A stretch of DNA of 64,000 bases from Myxococcus stipitatus (GCF_038561935.1 NZ_CP102770.1:2170001-2234000); one strand, 5' to 3'. Numbered from the stretch's first letter, positions 36,026-44,715 are shown. Program-made: numbers and translations. The notes: a model not told the origin generated them from the letters alone.

Positions 36026-39000
36026 TCATGGCGTGTCCGACCCCGCCTGCTTCCGGCTGAGCCGGGCGAGTTCGAGAATCTGGTCTTCGGAGAGCTGCGT
36101 CGTCTTGATGACGGAGCGGTCCGCCTTGAGCTGCTGGACGCGGCCGTCGCTCAGCACGTGGAACTGGCCCGTCTTCTGCCCAGGGAGCCGAGCATCGGCG
36201 TCGACGCGAGCGTCCACGAAGAGCGGCCGGACCCGCCTCAGCGCGTTCTCCTGGGTGATCTTCCCCACGAACCACGCCTGCACGTTCTCGCGGCACTTGT
36301 AGTCGAAGTCGCCAGGGCTCTGGGTCGCGAGCATCACGCCCACGCCCGCGGAGCGCGCCCGCCTGAGCAGGCTCTCCATGGGCTCCTTGGTCGCGGGCTT
36401 GCTCGTCGCGGGCAGGTACATGTCCGCCTCGTCGAAGAGGAGCACGGCCTGAAGCTTCGAGGAGGGGTGCTGGCTGGCCCAGCGCAGCGTCTCCAGGAGG
36501 AGCTGGGACACCCAGAAGAGGATGCGCGAGTTATCCCCCAGGAACTTGGTGCTGATGATGCTCAGCCGCGTGCGTCCTGGGACGCCGTGCACGCCGCGCC
36601 CGAGCAGCTCATCCAGGTCGAGCCGCTCGCCGCCCGCCGACAGCAGCGTGCGCAGGTTGATGCGCAGCACGCTGAGGTCCTGGGCGAGCTTGGAGAAGGT
36701 CCTGGTGGGGATGCCGTCCGTGGCCTCCAGGAGCGCCGGGTCCTGCGCGATGATGAACTGCTGGAGCAGCTCCAGGGTGACCTCCTTGCCCAGGGATTGA
36801 TTCATCAGCAGGCGGAGCGCCTGGGCGAGGACGGCCTTCGCGGCCTTGTCGTTGGGGCTGGTCCGATAGTCGAGCATCCCCGCGATGGCATCCGCTGCTT
36901 GCTGGACGGATTGCTCACGGTCCTCGGCGGGGAGGGATTCGAGCCCGTGGGGGACGACGGGAATCGCCAGGGGTCTGCCGTCCGAGCGGCCGGGAGTGTA
37001 GAGCGCCACGTCCACGCGCTCGCGCAGCAGGCGGCGCCGCTCGCGCAGGGCCGCGTCTTCCAGGGGCTCGTTCCAGGACTCCGCGCGGGCGTAGGTGGCG
37101 AGGTCTCCCTTCCGGTCGATGAGGATGACGGGGATGCCACGCAGCAGGAGCTGCTCGAGGATGTTGAGCGCGAGCGTCGTCTTCCCGCTGCCCGTGCCGC
37201 CGAGGAAGGCGCTGTGCCGCGTGAGGTCCGAAGGCTCCAGGGAGATGGTCTGCGAGAGCAGTCCTTCCGAGCTCCCGAGCTTCAGTGCACCCGTGAGGAC
37301 CTCGGCGGGAATCGGAGTTCCCGTGGCGGGAGTGATGCGAGGTTTGCGGACGACCCCCCCGGGGACCGCGGGTGGCGGGGAGACACGAGGCTCCTGCTCA
37401 GGGAGGAGCCGCCCTTCCGGTTCGAGGTGGAACTGCCCGAGGTCTGCATCGTTGTTCGAAAGCTCCGTGCTCCGTGCGGGATCGTCGGCGCGGGTGCCTC
37501 GGTGCGGCACAGGCGTTGGCGCTACCCGAGGCACAGGCGTTGGCGCCACCAGGGAGCCCGGCTCGAGCGATGGGCCGGGCAAGGCTCGGCCGAAGGGTGT
37601 CGTGGATGAGTCGTTGAACAGCTGTGCCTGCGCCGATGGCACGTGGCTGTTCCGAGGTTGGAAGGCTGTCGCGTCCATGGGCCTCGGAGGTTGGACCTTG
37701 GGGCTCGCCGTCCCCGTCGCGGCCGGGCGCCCGAGTCGCTCCAGTCCGAGGATATCCCCCATGGACTTGAGGCGGGTGATGGGGCGGGCCGAGCGGCTCC
37801 ACGCGGCGAAGGAGGGCTGTCCGACATGCAGCGCGCGGAAGTCTCGCATGGCGACCAGGTCCCTCAGCTCGCTGTCGCCGAGGACGACCCTGCGTCCTCC
37901 CTGCCGGACGAGCTTGCCCAACTGGTCCGCGACGATGGTCCCCGTCGAGGATGGAAAGTCGGAGGTCCGGATGAGGATAGGCGTGCTGCCCGCGGCGGCC
38001 TTGAGGGCGTCGGCCATCTGTCGGCCGAGACCTCCGCCCTTCGAGCTGCGGTCGCAGAGCGCGAGGACGAGCTTGTTTCCGGAGGGGTGCTCTCCGATGT
38101 CCAGCAGGTCATTCCCATTGCGAGGCTTCACCGTGAAGCGCGGCGAGCCACCGAGCTCCTCGCTGCTCATCTCGACCGCCCAGGCGAGGAGGGCCGAGAT
38201 GTCGGAGGCGTCCTCGGGGAGCCTCTCCTTGTAGGCGGCGCGGAAGTCGGTCCAGGCCTGCTCAAGGTCGATCTCCACGCCCGCGGGCTTCGGCTCCGCC
38301 ACCTTGCCGCGAGTGGGCTGGGGGAGCGGAAAGGCCTCGGGCAGGCGTTGCAGCTCGATGGCGCGCTCGCGGTAGCGGCGGCACTCGTTGAGGACGTCGC
38401 GGACGCGCTGTCCACCCAGGGCTTCGAAGCCCTCGCTGGGGATGGGATAGGTGGGGTCGGTGGGGTCGAAGGCCACGCCTCGCTGCTCGTAGAGGTAGTG
38501 CAGGCGGCGGGCGGCGATGTCTCGCGCGGTGTCCGCGGTGACGGTGCGCTCGAGCGTCACGGGCTCCGGGTCGGTCTCGATGCGGTCGACCATCGAGCGC
38601 GTGAGCAGGGGCCGCATCTTCTCCCAATAGTCGGAGAGGCAGCACACGACGACCACCGCGCGAGGCACCTTGCCCGCGATGGCGGCCAGCGTGGCGATGG
38701 CCCGGCGGAACGAGCTCTCCATCTGCGGGCGTTGCTCGAAGTCGCTGATGTCCTCGACCTGGTCCACGCACAGCACCAGCGCGTGGTCGAGCGCGCCCAT
38801 GAGGCGGCCGAGTTGCTCCACCATGCGCGCGGCGCTGTCATCCGAGGTGCGGGGGACGAGCTCTCCGATGACCTTCCGGTCCTCGGGGGCGATGTCTTCG
38901 CAGCGCAGCCAGTTGAAGAGGCGGCGGTTGATGCGCGGGTCTCGGCGCTGGAAGTAGATGAGCGCGCGGAGCAGGTCCACCTCGACGTGACGGAAGCGAG

Positions 39001-39532
39001 GGTCCGCGAGGAGCTCGTCGGCGACGGCTCGGACGGTGCCGTGCAGCTCGTCATCCTCCAGGATCTTCTGCTCGTGCTCGATGAGTGGCGCGAAGAGGCT
39101 GGTGCACTGGGCCATCAGCAGGTTGGACAGGTGCATCAGCCCGGTGTCATCGCCCTGCGCCTCGTCGTAGGGCTGGTCCAGCGAGTCGATGAGGTTGGAG
39201 AGGAGATACCGGTCGTAGTGCGTCGCATCGACGGTCATCGGCATGTAGCCGGTGAAGCCGCACTGCTGCCCGTGGGTGAGGTTGCGGAAGGCTCGCACCA
39301 GGTGCGTCTTGCCGCAGCCGGACTCGCCCAGGAGGAGCAGGAGCTTTCCTGTGTCCGGGGGCGGTGTCGTGGTGGCGCGGCCGAGCAGGCGCGTGAAGGC
39401 GCGGCGCGCGGGGGCGCTGAGGGTCTCCACGTCGAACGGGTCCGGCTGCCAGAGGTACTGGCCCTGCTGGACGCCGCTGAAGACCTCACCACTGTCGGAG
39501 AGGAAGACCTCGAGTCGAGGGTCGCTGGACAT
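36026..39532 (-). CDS. Large dual-ATPase protein: AAA/STAND-like module fused to HerA/FtsK-like motor
   Basis: 1168 aa from an ATG with AGGAG 6 nt upstream. The N-terminal NTPase has Walker A GESGCGKT (69-76) and a Walker B-like LVLCVDQVED near 255, followed by helical/winged-helix-like regions. Residues about 450-590 form a separate domain with FTVKPRNGNDLLDIGEH and LVLALCDRSS, perhaps a degenerate nuclease-like fold (inference). A Pro-rich linker (about 600-760, APTPVP repeats) leads to a HerA/VirB4/FtsK-superfamily ATPase: Walker A GGTGSGKT (777-784), Walker B LLFDEADMYL near 1032 and RRARSAGVGVMLATQSPGDF. Such hexameric motors move along DNA. It is the last gene of an operon with a winged-helix-like protein and a nuclease, which suggests DNA processing in genome defence. 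I know no named protein with this layout. Confidence 0.85.
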   Translation of the reverse strand: MSSDPRLEVFLSDSGEVFSGVQQGQYLWQPDPFDVETLSAPARRAFTRLLGRATTTPPPDTGKLLLLLGESGCGKTHLVRAFRNLTHGQQCGFTGYMPMTVDATHYDRYLLSNLIDSLDQPYDEAQGDDTGLMHLSNLLMAQCTSLFAPLIEHEQKILEDDELHGTVRAVADELLADPRFRHVEVDLLRALIYFQRRDPRINRRLFNWLRCEDIAPEDRKVIGELVPRTSDDSAARMVEQLGRLMGALDHALVLCVDQVEDISDFEQRPQMESSFRRAIATLAAIAGKVPRAVVVVCCLSDYWEKMRPLLTRSMVDRIETDPEPVTLERTVTADTARDIAARRLHYLYEQRGVAFDPTDPTYPIPSEGFEALGGQRVRDVLNECRRYRERAIELQRLPEAFPLPQPTRGKVAEPKPAGVEIDLEQAWTDFRAAYKERLPEDASDISALLAWAVEMSSEELGGSPRFTVKPRNGNDLLDIGEHPSGNKLVLALCDRSSKGGGLGRQMADALKAAAGSTPILIRTSDFPSSTGTIVADQLGKLVRQGGRRVVLGDSELRDLVAMRDFRALHVGQPSFAAWSRSARPITRLKSMGDILGLERLGRPAATGTASPKVQPPRPMDATAFQPRNSHVPSAQAQLFNDSSTTPFGRALPGPSLEPGSLVAPTPVPRVAPTPVPHRGTRADDPARSTELSNNDADLGQFHLEPEGRLLPEQEPRVSPPPAVPGGVVRKPRITPATGTPIPAEVLTGALKLGSSEGLLSQTISLEPSDLTRHSAFLGGTGSGKTTLALNILEQLLLRGIPVILIDRKGDLATYARAESWNEPLEDAALRERRRLLRERVDVALYTPGRSDGRPLAIPVVPHGLESLPAEDREQSVQQAADAIAGMLDYRTSPNDKAAKAVLAQALRLLMNQSLGKEVTLELLQQFIIAQDPALLEATDGIPTRTFSKLAQDLSVLRINLRTLLSAGGERLDLDELLGRGVHGVPGRTRLSIISTKFLGDNSRILFWVSQLLLETLRWASQHPSSKLQAVLLFDEADMYLPATSKPATKEPMESLLRRARSAGVGVMLATQSPGDFDYKCRENVQAWFVGKITQENALRRVRPLFVDARVDADARLPGQKTGQFHVLSDGRVQQLKADRSVIKTTQLSEDQILELARLSRKQAGSDTP

Positions 39533-39554
39533 GAACGCTCCTGAAGAGGGCGAG

Positions 39555-40526
39555 TCAGATGACGACGAAGTGGAAGCTGGCGCCGAGTGAGCGCACCTCG
39601 GACTCGGCGACGTCCGTGGGGTTCATGGCGGAGACGAGGTCGGCGCGGGTCAGGGAGAGCTTCTGGGTGCGGTTGGCCTCGAGGAGGGCGGCGTCGAAGG
39701 CTTCACGGCTGCTCCACTCCGGCTGGAGGGCCTTCCAGACGTGCGAGATGAACACCTTGTCGCGGCCGAAGCGCCCGGTGGGGAGGGCTCGGGCCACGGA
39801 GAGGACGCGCTCGGCGAAGTCCACGGTGGGTGGCGGCGCGAGGTCTCGCGCGGGGGCGGCGGGGGTGGCGAAGGCCCAGTCACGCAGGAGCGTCTGGCGC
39901 AGCGCCTCCGCATCCGTGCGCGAGGCTCCCGCCGCGCGTGCCGCGAGCTGTTCGACGGCCTTGCGCGGGTCCTTCACCTCGGTCTCGAGCAGCTGGCCGA
40001 GGAGGTGTGCCTGGACGGCGCGGAGCGAGAAGGGCTTCTGCGAGTCGACGCCGAGCTGCTTCCAGAGGAGCCGGTCTCGCAGCTGGGAGAGCGAGGGGGC
40101 TCCTTCGGCGACGGCGGGGTACTCCCGTGCGAGCACGGCCGCGCGCATGCCATCCGCGTCGGAGAGTCGCTGGGCCACGGGCTTGGACAGCGGGAGGTCC
40201 AGACAGTGGGCGAGGAGGTAGGTGGCCTTGAGCTTCTTCCAGGTGAGGCCCTTGGGGAGCTGCTCGACGCGGAGGAACTGGAGGACGCGCGAGGAGCCGG
40301 AGGGCGTGAGCTCCAGGGTGGCCTTGCCTTGGAGTTTCACGAGCCCTTCGCGCAGCAGGGCCTCCAGCTCGGAGTCGAGGCGGGACTTCCACTCGGAGCG
40401 GCTGAGGCGGTGTTCGACGAAGGAGCGAAGGGTCTTCTCCAGGTCGGAGCGGGTGCCTCGGCGTTGGGGGCGAGGTGCGAGCCAGGTGAGGATGAGTCCC
40501 GCCAATCGATTGTCAGGAGTGTCCAT
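39555..40526 (-). CDS. Winged-helix-like protein of the ATPase-nuclease operon
   Basis: 323 aa, no recognised family. The N-terminal 90 residues look like a winged-helix unit (LRSFVEHRLSRSEWKSRLDSELEALLREGLVKLQ, then LELTPSGS), and the C-terminal 70 residues a second one (GRFGRDKVFISHVWKALQPE ... LSLTRADLVSAMNP). Between them is an Ala/Leu-rich helical region. It has no signal peptide or membrane segment, and no catalytic motif. The start overlaps the nuclease gene by 14 bp and the ATPase begins 22 bp after its stop, so it is a middle subunit of a three-gene complex; DNA binding or bridging is a guess. Confidence 0.8.
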   Translation of the reverse strand: MDTPDNRLAGLILTWLAPRPQRRGTRSDLEKTLRSFVEHRLSRSEWKSRLDSELEALLREGLVKLQGKATLELTPSGSSRVLQFLRVEQLPKGLTWKKLKATYLLAHCLDLPLSKPVAQRLSDADGMRAAVLAREYPAVAEGAPSLSQLRDRLLWKQLGVDSQKPFSLRAVQAHLLGQLLETEVKDPRKAVEQLAARAAGASRTDAEALRQTLLRDWAFATPAAPARDLAPPPTVDFAERVLSVARALPTGRFGRDKVFISHVWKALQPEWSSREAFDAALLEANRTQKLSLTRADLVSAMNPTDVAESEVRSLGASFHFVVI

Positions 40527-41643
40527 GGGATGTCCTTTGCGCGGAGGCTTCTGCTCGCCGGGCGGCGATGAGTGATTCGAGGGTCTTCAGGATTTCTTCG
40601 TACCGAGGCACGACGTCCTCTTCGAGGTAGCGGACCACCCAGTAGCCCGCGCGCTGGAGGGCGAGGTCCTTGCGCCTGTCTCGGCGGAAGCGTTCGGGGC
40701 CGAGGAAGTGGTGGTAGCCGTCGATTTCGATGGCGATGCGGAGCTCGCGGCAGACGAAGTCGACCTCCCAGGGGCGGTTGCCATCGCCGAGGTCGAGCGT
40801 GGCGTTGAGGGCGAAGTGGCCGCGGGTGGTGGGGTGGTTCTGGAGGACGTTGTTATAGAGGAAGTTCTCGGCCTTGCTCCGAGCGCGCGCCTCGGTCTTC
40901 TTTCGCTCGGCGGGGGTGCGTGGCTTCGCGGGGGCCTTCACGCGTCCGGGCGCGGGCAGCTCGATGAGGCCCTCTCGCAGCATGGCGAGCGCATGGGAGT
41001 CCTTGAGGCCGAGCGCTTCGGCGAGGGACTCGGGCGGTAGCACGCAGGCGACATGGAGCGAGGGGGCCGCGGTGCAGAGGGCCGTGGCGGCGTGAAGGCT
41101 GCGCGGGTCGGAAGGGGTGACGCGGAGCTGGAGGGCGGGGGCGCGGCCTTCGGGGATGAGCGGGAGGAGCGCATGGAGGGCCTCCGCCGGGTGGTGAGGG
41201 ATGCGCTCGAGGAAGTCGACGGGGAGCGTCGCTGGGGGAGGGGGCTGCTCGAGGAGCTGGCGGCACAGGGCCCAGGTGGCGGGTTCGGAGCGAGGCGGCT
41301 CGAGTCGCTCGAAGAGGACGCGGCGCTCGTGGCGCGTCTTCCCCTCGAAGTGGAGCTCGCGCGGGGAGAAGGCGCGTTGGGAGAGGATGACGAAGGCTTC
41401 CGCGTCACGCGGCAGGTTGCGTTCGTGGGCGAGCAGGGCGGCCCAGGCGGTGACGGCGGAGGGCAGGTCGGCGCTGTCGGAAGAGGCGCCCTTCAGGCCG
41501 CTGCGGTGAAGCCAATCATCCCAGAGGCGGAGGGAATCCGGCTGGGAGCCGACGAGGACACTGAGGGTCGGGATTCCCTCCGCGCGTCGGCGAGCGTGCC
41601 GGTCCAGCGAGTCGAGGAGCACGGTATCCGCTGGTGACAGCAA
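40513..41643 (-). CDS. DUF559/Vsr-like PD-(D/E)XK nuclease
   Basis: 376 aa. The last 120 residues are a restriction-like nuclease domain: E259 in SKAENFLY, D295 in PWEVDFVC, E306 and D308 in IAIEIDGYHH, and a basic RDRRKDLALQRAGYWVVRY strand that follows. This is the pattern of DUF559 and very-short-patch-repair-like enzymes; all acidic residues are present, so activity is expected. Residues 1 to about 230 are an unrecognised, mostly helical domain, joined by a Lys/Arg/Pro-rich linker. The start is uncertain: TTG at 41643 or GTG at 41622. It is the first gene of the operon with the winged-helix-like protein and the dual ATPase. Confidence 0.83.
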   Translation of the reverse strand: MLSPADTVLLDSLDRHARRRAEGIPTLSVLVGSQPDSLRLWDDWLHRSGLKGASSDSADLPSAVTAWAALLAHERNLPRDAEAFVILSQRAFSPRELHFEGKTRHERRVLFERLEPPRSEPATWALCRQLLEQPPPPATLPVDFLERIPHHPAEALHALLPLIPEGRAPALQLRVTPSDPRSLHAATALCTAAPSLHVACVLPPESLAEALGLKDSHALAMLREGLIELPAPGRVKAPAKPRTPAERKKTEARARSKAENFLYNNVLQNHPTTRGHFALNATLDLGDGNRPWEVDFVCRELRIAIEIDGYHHFLGPERFRRDRRKDLALQRAGYWVVRYLEEDVVPRYEEILKTLESLIAARRAEASAQRTSHGHS

Positions 41644-42036
41644 GCCAGACCCCCGCGCGCCCGGGAGATGGACGCGTCACGTGGGTGAAGCCTCTCTCGC
41701 GCATCTCAGACCTGGCAAGCGAAAGAGGTTGGCTTTCATTCAATGGCGCACAACCCATGGGGATGGGGTCGAACACGACATCATGGGCGGTCATGTCACG
41801 GCTTCCTATCCCACGCATCCTTCAACCTGGCGGCGCTGGATGTTCCACTTTGAAGAGGGCGCCGGAATATGTGTTGTTGCTTTCTCTCGGAGTGAAGTCC
41901 GTGAGGGCGCCGACGCGCCGCGCGATGTCTGTCGAAACAGCCTCCGCGCGATGAATCATTGTCAGCTGACAGCGGTTCGGCCGGCTGGGGGCGACCGTGT
42001 GATATCCTGGTGTGACTTCTCGAGCGGAGTCCTTCG
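41644..42036. other. 393-bp gene-free divergent spacer of the accessory island
   Basis: It separates the nuclease operon (minus) from the zinc-ribbon nucleotidyltransferase-like gene (plus) and must contain both promoters. Short frames on both strands show no family similarity and no good ribosome site. Base composition looks less GC-rich than the flanking genes. It holds the perfect palindrome at 41960-41971 and a weak -10-like TGTGATATCC around 41998-42007. Confidence 0.55.
41960..41971. promoter_or_regulatory. Perfect 12-bp palindrome, candidate operator
   Basis: TGTCAGCTGACA reads the same on both strands. It lies 65 bp upstream of the zinc-ribbon gene and about 317 bp upstream of the nuclease gene, at or just upstream of where a -35 element of the former would be. 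A dimeric repressor site is the simplest reading; no regulator gene is adjacent. Confidence 0.45.
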
Positions 42037-43749
42037 ATGGCGCAATGTCTGAACCCTCGCTGCCCTGGAAAAAAGCCGAACCTCGACTCCCTCCGTGAGA
42101 ATCGTGGGAACAGGTGCGGGTACTGTGGGCATCGACTCGACCGGCCTTCGCAACCGATTCTTCAGGTTCGCAGGCCCGAGCCTCCGAGGAGTTCCTTCGA
42201 GGCCGCGTTCCGGGCGTATCAGCGCGCCAACCCCAACCTGCGGACCCCCGTCGGGCGCCCCATTGGCTCGCTGGACGTGTATCCGCTGATCCTGAAGGAG
42301 TTGAAGAAGGTCTTCGACGCCGCCAAGCGTGACTTCATCCTCTATGGCAGCGCCGCCTTGTGGCTGGAGGGCTGTCCGCGCCCGGACCTGAGTCGCGTGC
42401 AGGCCATCAAGGACCTGGACATGGGCACGCTCGCCTTCGACGTCAAGGAGACGGAGCAGGCCCTCCTCAATCTGATTCGGGGGACCATCGCGGGCTCCGT
42501 GATTGACTGGGACAACCCCAATCACGTCTTCACGTCCAATCAGGGCACCATGGAGTTCGTGGCGGCGGACGAAGGCGTGCAGTTCTCCTTCAGTCTCCAG
42601 AATCTCCAGGGCTGGTCGGCCATCTGGAAGATATCGGAGCTCCGCCGGCTGCCAGGCACCCAGGTGAGAATCCTGGCCACCGGTCTTCGCTACATCGCGG
42701 CGGGCCTTGGCGGCGATGATGGGATGTTCGACCGGACCCTCTTCCGGAGCGACAAGACGCTCAAGATCCTCACCTATGCCTGCTTGTGTCTCGGTTACGA
42801 GGTGCTGACGTCTCGAGACATCGTGCTGGAGTTCGTGAAGCGCTTCGCGGAAGCCGAAGCGAACGAGATGAAGAAGCAGCTCAGCAACATCAGCGTCGAC
42901 CGGCACAGCAAGGCCAAGACGGAGTTCCATGGGCAGACCCAGCCGCTCATGGACAAGCTGGACACCATCAAGGGGTTCCGGTCTCCGCCGAAGTTGTCGG
43001 AGTCACAAAAGAAGGTGGAGAAGGAGCTGGCCCAGTCCCTGGACTACATCGTCGGGGCCCGGCTGAGCCGGGATGCGCGCAAGAAGCGCATTGAAGAGAA
43101 GGTGAGCGAGAAGGTCGCGGCGCTCAAGACGAAGAACGCGGACTGGACGCCGGACAAGAACACCCTCAAGCAACTGACCACCGAGGCGGGGCTGGAGGTG
43201 CGGGAGGAGTCCGACGAGGACTCCTACGCGCTCATCAGCGACATGCTGCTCGCGGACACCCTCCGCATCTGGGAGGGGGAGGTGGGCACGGGCATCCTCA
43301 TCTTCCTGCTGGACCAGCTGGCGGTCGTCCACTCCATCATCACGGGGTGCAAGTGGATTGAGGAGGAGCACCGCGCGCGGCTCTTGGAGGGCTACATGCA
43401 ACTCCACTGGTTCGTGCTCGTCGAAATCGACCAGCGCCTGGAGACCGGGAGACATGCCCGCCCGAGGTTCACTCCGCCCCTCGAGAACTCGACCCCCACC
43501 GTGGGGTCCGTCAGCGCCTCCGCCCCGCGGATCGGCGAGCGGGTCCGGGTGGGCTACCACCTCCACTATGACGTGATTGGCCGCGTCATGGCCGTCACGG
43601 GCGACGCCCAGGCTCCGCTCGTGAGGATTCGCGTCGAGGAGTGCTACGAGCCCGGAACCCAGACGCCGTTCCGCAGCGACCACACCGCCATCGTGCTGGG
43701 CACGGAGATGAGCTGGCGGTTCTCCGCGAATCTGTTCAAGCCGCTCTGA
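42037..43749 (+). CDS. Zinc-ribbon protein with nucleotidyltransferase-like (AbiEii-type) signature
   Basis: 570 aa from an ATG with GGAG 8 nt upstream. Residues 1-32 form a four-cysteine zinc ribbon (C4-x4-C9-x17-C27-x2-C30). Then YGSAALWLEG (G104-S105) is followed 21 residues on by D126-L-D128, the GS...DxD pattern of the pol-beta nucleotidyltransferase fold, spaced as in AbiEii-type toxins. Residues about 250-400 are charged and helical, probably coiled coil (KKVEKEL, KKRIEEKVSEKVAALK). The C-terminus (IGERVRVGYHLHYDVIGRVMAV) looks like a small beta-barrel. Divergent to the nuclease-ATPase operon. Function is unproven; an abortive-infection or RNA-modifying enzyme is the working idea. Confidence 0.75.
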   Translation: MAQCLNPRCPGKKPNLDSLRENRGNRCGYCGHRLDRPSQPILQVRRPEPPRSSFEAAFRAYQRANPNLRTPVGRPIGSLDVYPLILKELKKVFDAAKRDFILYGSAALWLEGCPRPDLSRVQAIKDLDMGTLAFDVKETEQALLNLIRGTIAGSVIDWDNPNHVFTSNQGTMEFVAADEGVQFSFSLQNLQGWSAIWKISELRRLPGTQVRILATGLRYIAAGLGGDDGMFDRTLFRSDKTLKILTYACLCLGYEVLTSRDIVLEFVKRFAEAEANEMKKQLSNISVDRHSKAKTEFHGQTQPLMDKLDTIKGFRSPPKLSESQKKVEKELAQSLDYIVGARLSRDARKKRIEEKVSEKVAALKTKNADWTPDKNTLKQLTTEAGLEVREESDEDSYALISDMLLADTLRIWEGEVGTGILIFLLDQLAVVHSIITGCKWIEEEHRARLLEGYMQLHWFVLVEIDQRLETGRHARPRFTPPLENSTPTVGSVSASAPRIGERVRVGYHLHYDVIGRVMAVTGDAQAPLVRIRVEECYEPGTQTPFRSDHTAIVLGTEMSWRFSANLFKPL

Positions 43750-43763
43750 CGGCGCCTCGCCTT

Positions 43764-43794
43764 CCTGTCTCTAGAGCAGTCCGCTGGAGACAGG
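43764..43794. terminator. Possible bidirectional terminator between convergent genes
   Basis: CCTGTCTC (43764-43771) and GAGACAGG (43787-43794) are perfect inverted repeats with a 15-nt loop, between the zinc-ribbon gene and the convergent SDR gene; the SDR stop codon is inside. There is no clear T-run, so the call is weak. Confidence 0.35.
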
Positions 43795-44715
43795 CACCGG
43801 CGCCGCCTCGCGATAGATGCGCAGCGTGTCCGCGACGCTGTGCTTGTACTCGAAGCCCGTCGCCTCCAGGAACCGGCGGTTGTCCACCACGATGGGGAAG
43901 CGCAGATGGTCCAGCGCCCCCGTCGACAGTCTGGGCAGGCCCGCCCTGCCCATCAGGAAGGTCAACACCGGCGCCGGCAACGGCACCGCCGTGCGGCCCG
44001 TCTCCCTCACGATGACAGACAAAGGAATCGGCGGCGGCCCCGCCACGTTGAAGATGCCTCGCAGCTGCTTCTCCAACGCCAGATGCAGCGCCGACACCAC
44101 GTCCGCTTCCTGCAACACATGGAACAGCGGGTCATACCCCAACACCAACGGCACCCGCCGGCCCTTCAGGAACGTCGCCAACGTCCCCGTCCCCGGCTCC
44201 CCCAACGTGTACGGCAGCCGCAACACCGCTGTCGTCACCGACGGCAACCGCCACAGCGCCGTCGCCGCATACAGGTCCGACGCCACCAGGTCCGCCAGCT
44301 CCGGGATGGCCTCCAACGCACGCGGAGGCTCGTCCTCGGAGTGGTACAGCGGCGAGTCCGGCGCCGCCCCGTAGAACGTGTGCCGCCCGACGAAGAGCAA
44401 TTGCTTCACGCCGTGCGTCGCGCAGTGGTCGAACACCGCCTTCGTACCATCCAGGTTGATGCGCCCGCGCTCCGCTCCCGGGACGGTGAACGCCGTCACC
44501 GTGGCCATGTGGACCACCGCGTCCGGACGCCACCGGCGGAAGACATCCTCGGCCGCGCGCTTGCGCACGTCGCCTCGGAAGACCTCGATGCCCTCCTCGC
44601 GCGCCGTCTCCCACGGGCGCACGTCCACTCCCGCCACCTCGTGGCCCGCATGCTTCAACCGCAGCGCCAGCTTGCGCGCGATTCCTCCGGAGATCCCCGG
44701 GATGAGCACCCTCAT
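43771..44715 (-). CDS. NAD-dependent epimerase/dehydratase-like SDR
   Basis: 314 aa of the extended SDR family. The nucleotide-binding motif is GISGGIARKLA near the N-terminus (a variant of GxxGxxG), with the acidic strand end at GVDVRP. The usual YxxxK is not clear; the region reads FVGRHTFYGAAPDSPLYHSED. It starts by ATGA overlap with the acyltransferase gene, so it is in a two-gene operon. A sugar-, sterol- or lipid-modifying oxidoreductase is likely; substrate unknown. Its 3' end abuts the accessory island. Confidence 0.85.
   Translation of the reverse strand: MRVLIPGISGGIARKLALRLKHAGHEVAGVDVRPWETAREEGIEVFRGDVRKRAAEDVFRRWRPDAVVHMATVTAFTVPGAERGRINLDGTKAVFDHCATHGVKQLLFVGRHTFYGAAPDSPLYHSEDEPPRALEAIPELADLVASDLYAATALWRLPSVTTAVLRLPYTLGEPGTGTLATFLKGRRVPLVLGYDPLFHVLQEADVVSALHLALEKQLRGIFNVAGPPPIPLSVIVRETGRTAVPLPAPVLTFLMGRAGLPRLSTGALDHLRFPIVVDNRRFLEATGFEYKHSVADTLRIYREAAPVPVSSGLL

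Noticed and set aside
34568..37609. 1013-aa plus-strand frame opposite component I and the dual ATPase
   Set aside because: Antisense shadow; the minus-strand genes carry catalytic motifs through the whole stretch.
41516..41818. 100-aa minus-strand frame overlapping the nuclease start
   Set aside because: Its first half looks slightly protein-like, but it runs into the nuclease gene in another frame and has no recognisable family; at most a decayed remnant.
41681..42052. 123-aa plus-strand frame in the island spacer
   Set aside because: No ribosome site before its GTG, no similarity, and it overlaps the zinc-ribbon gene start.
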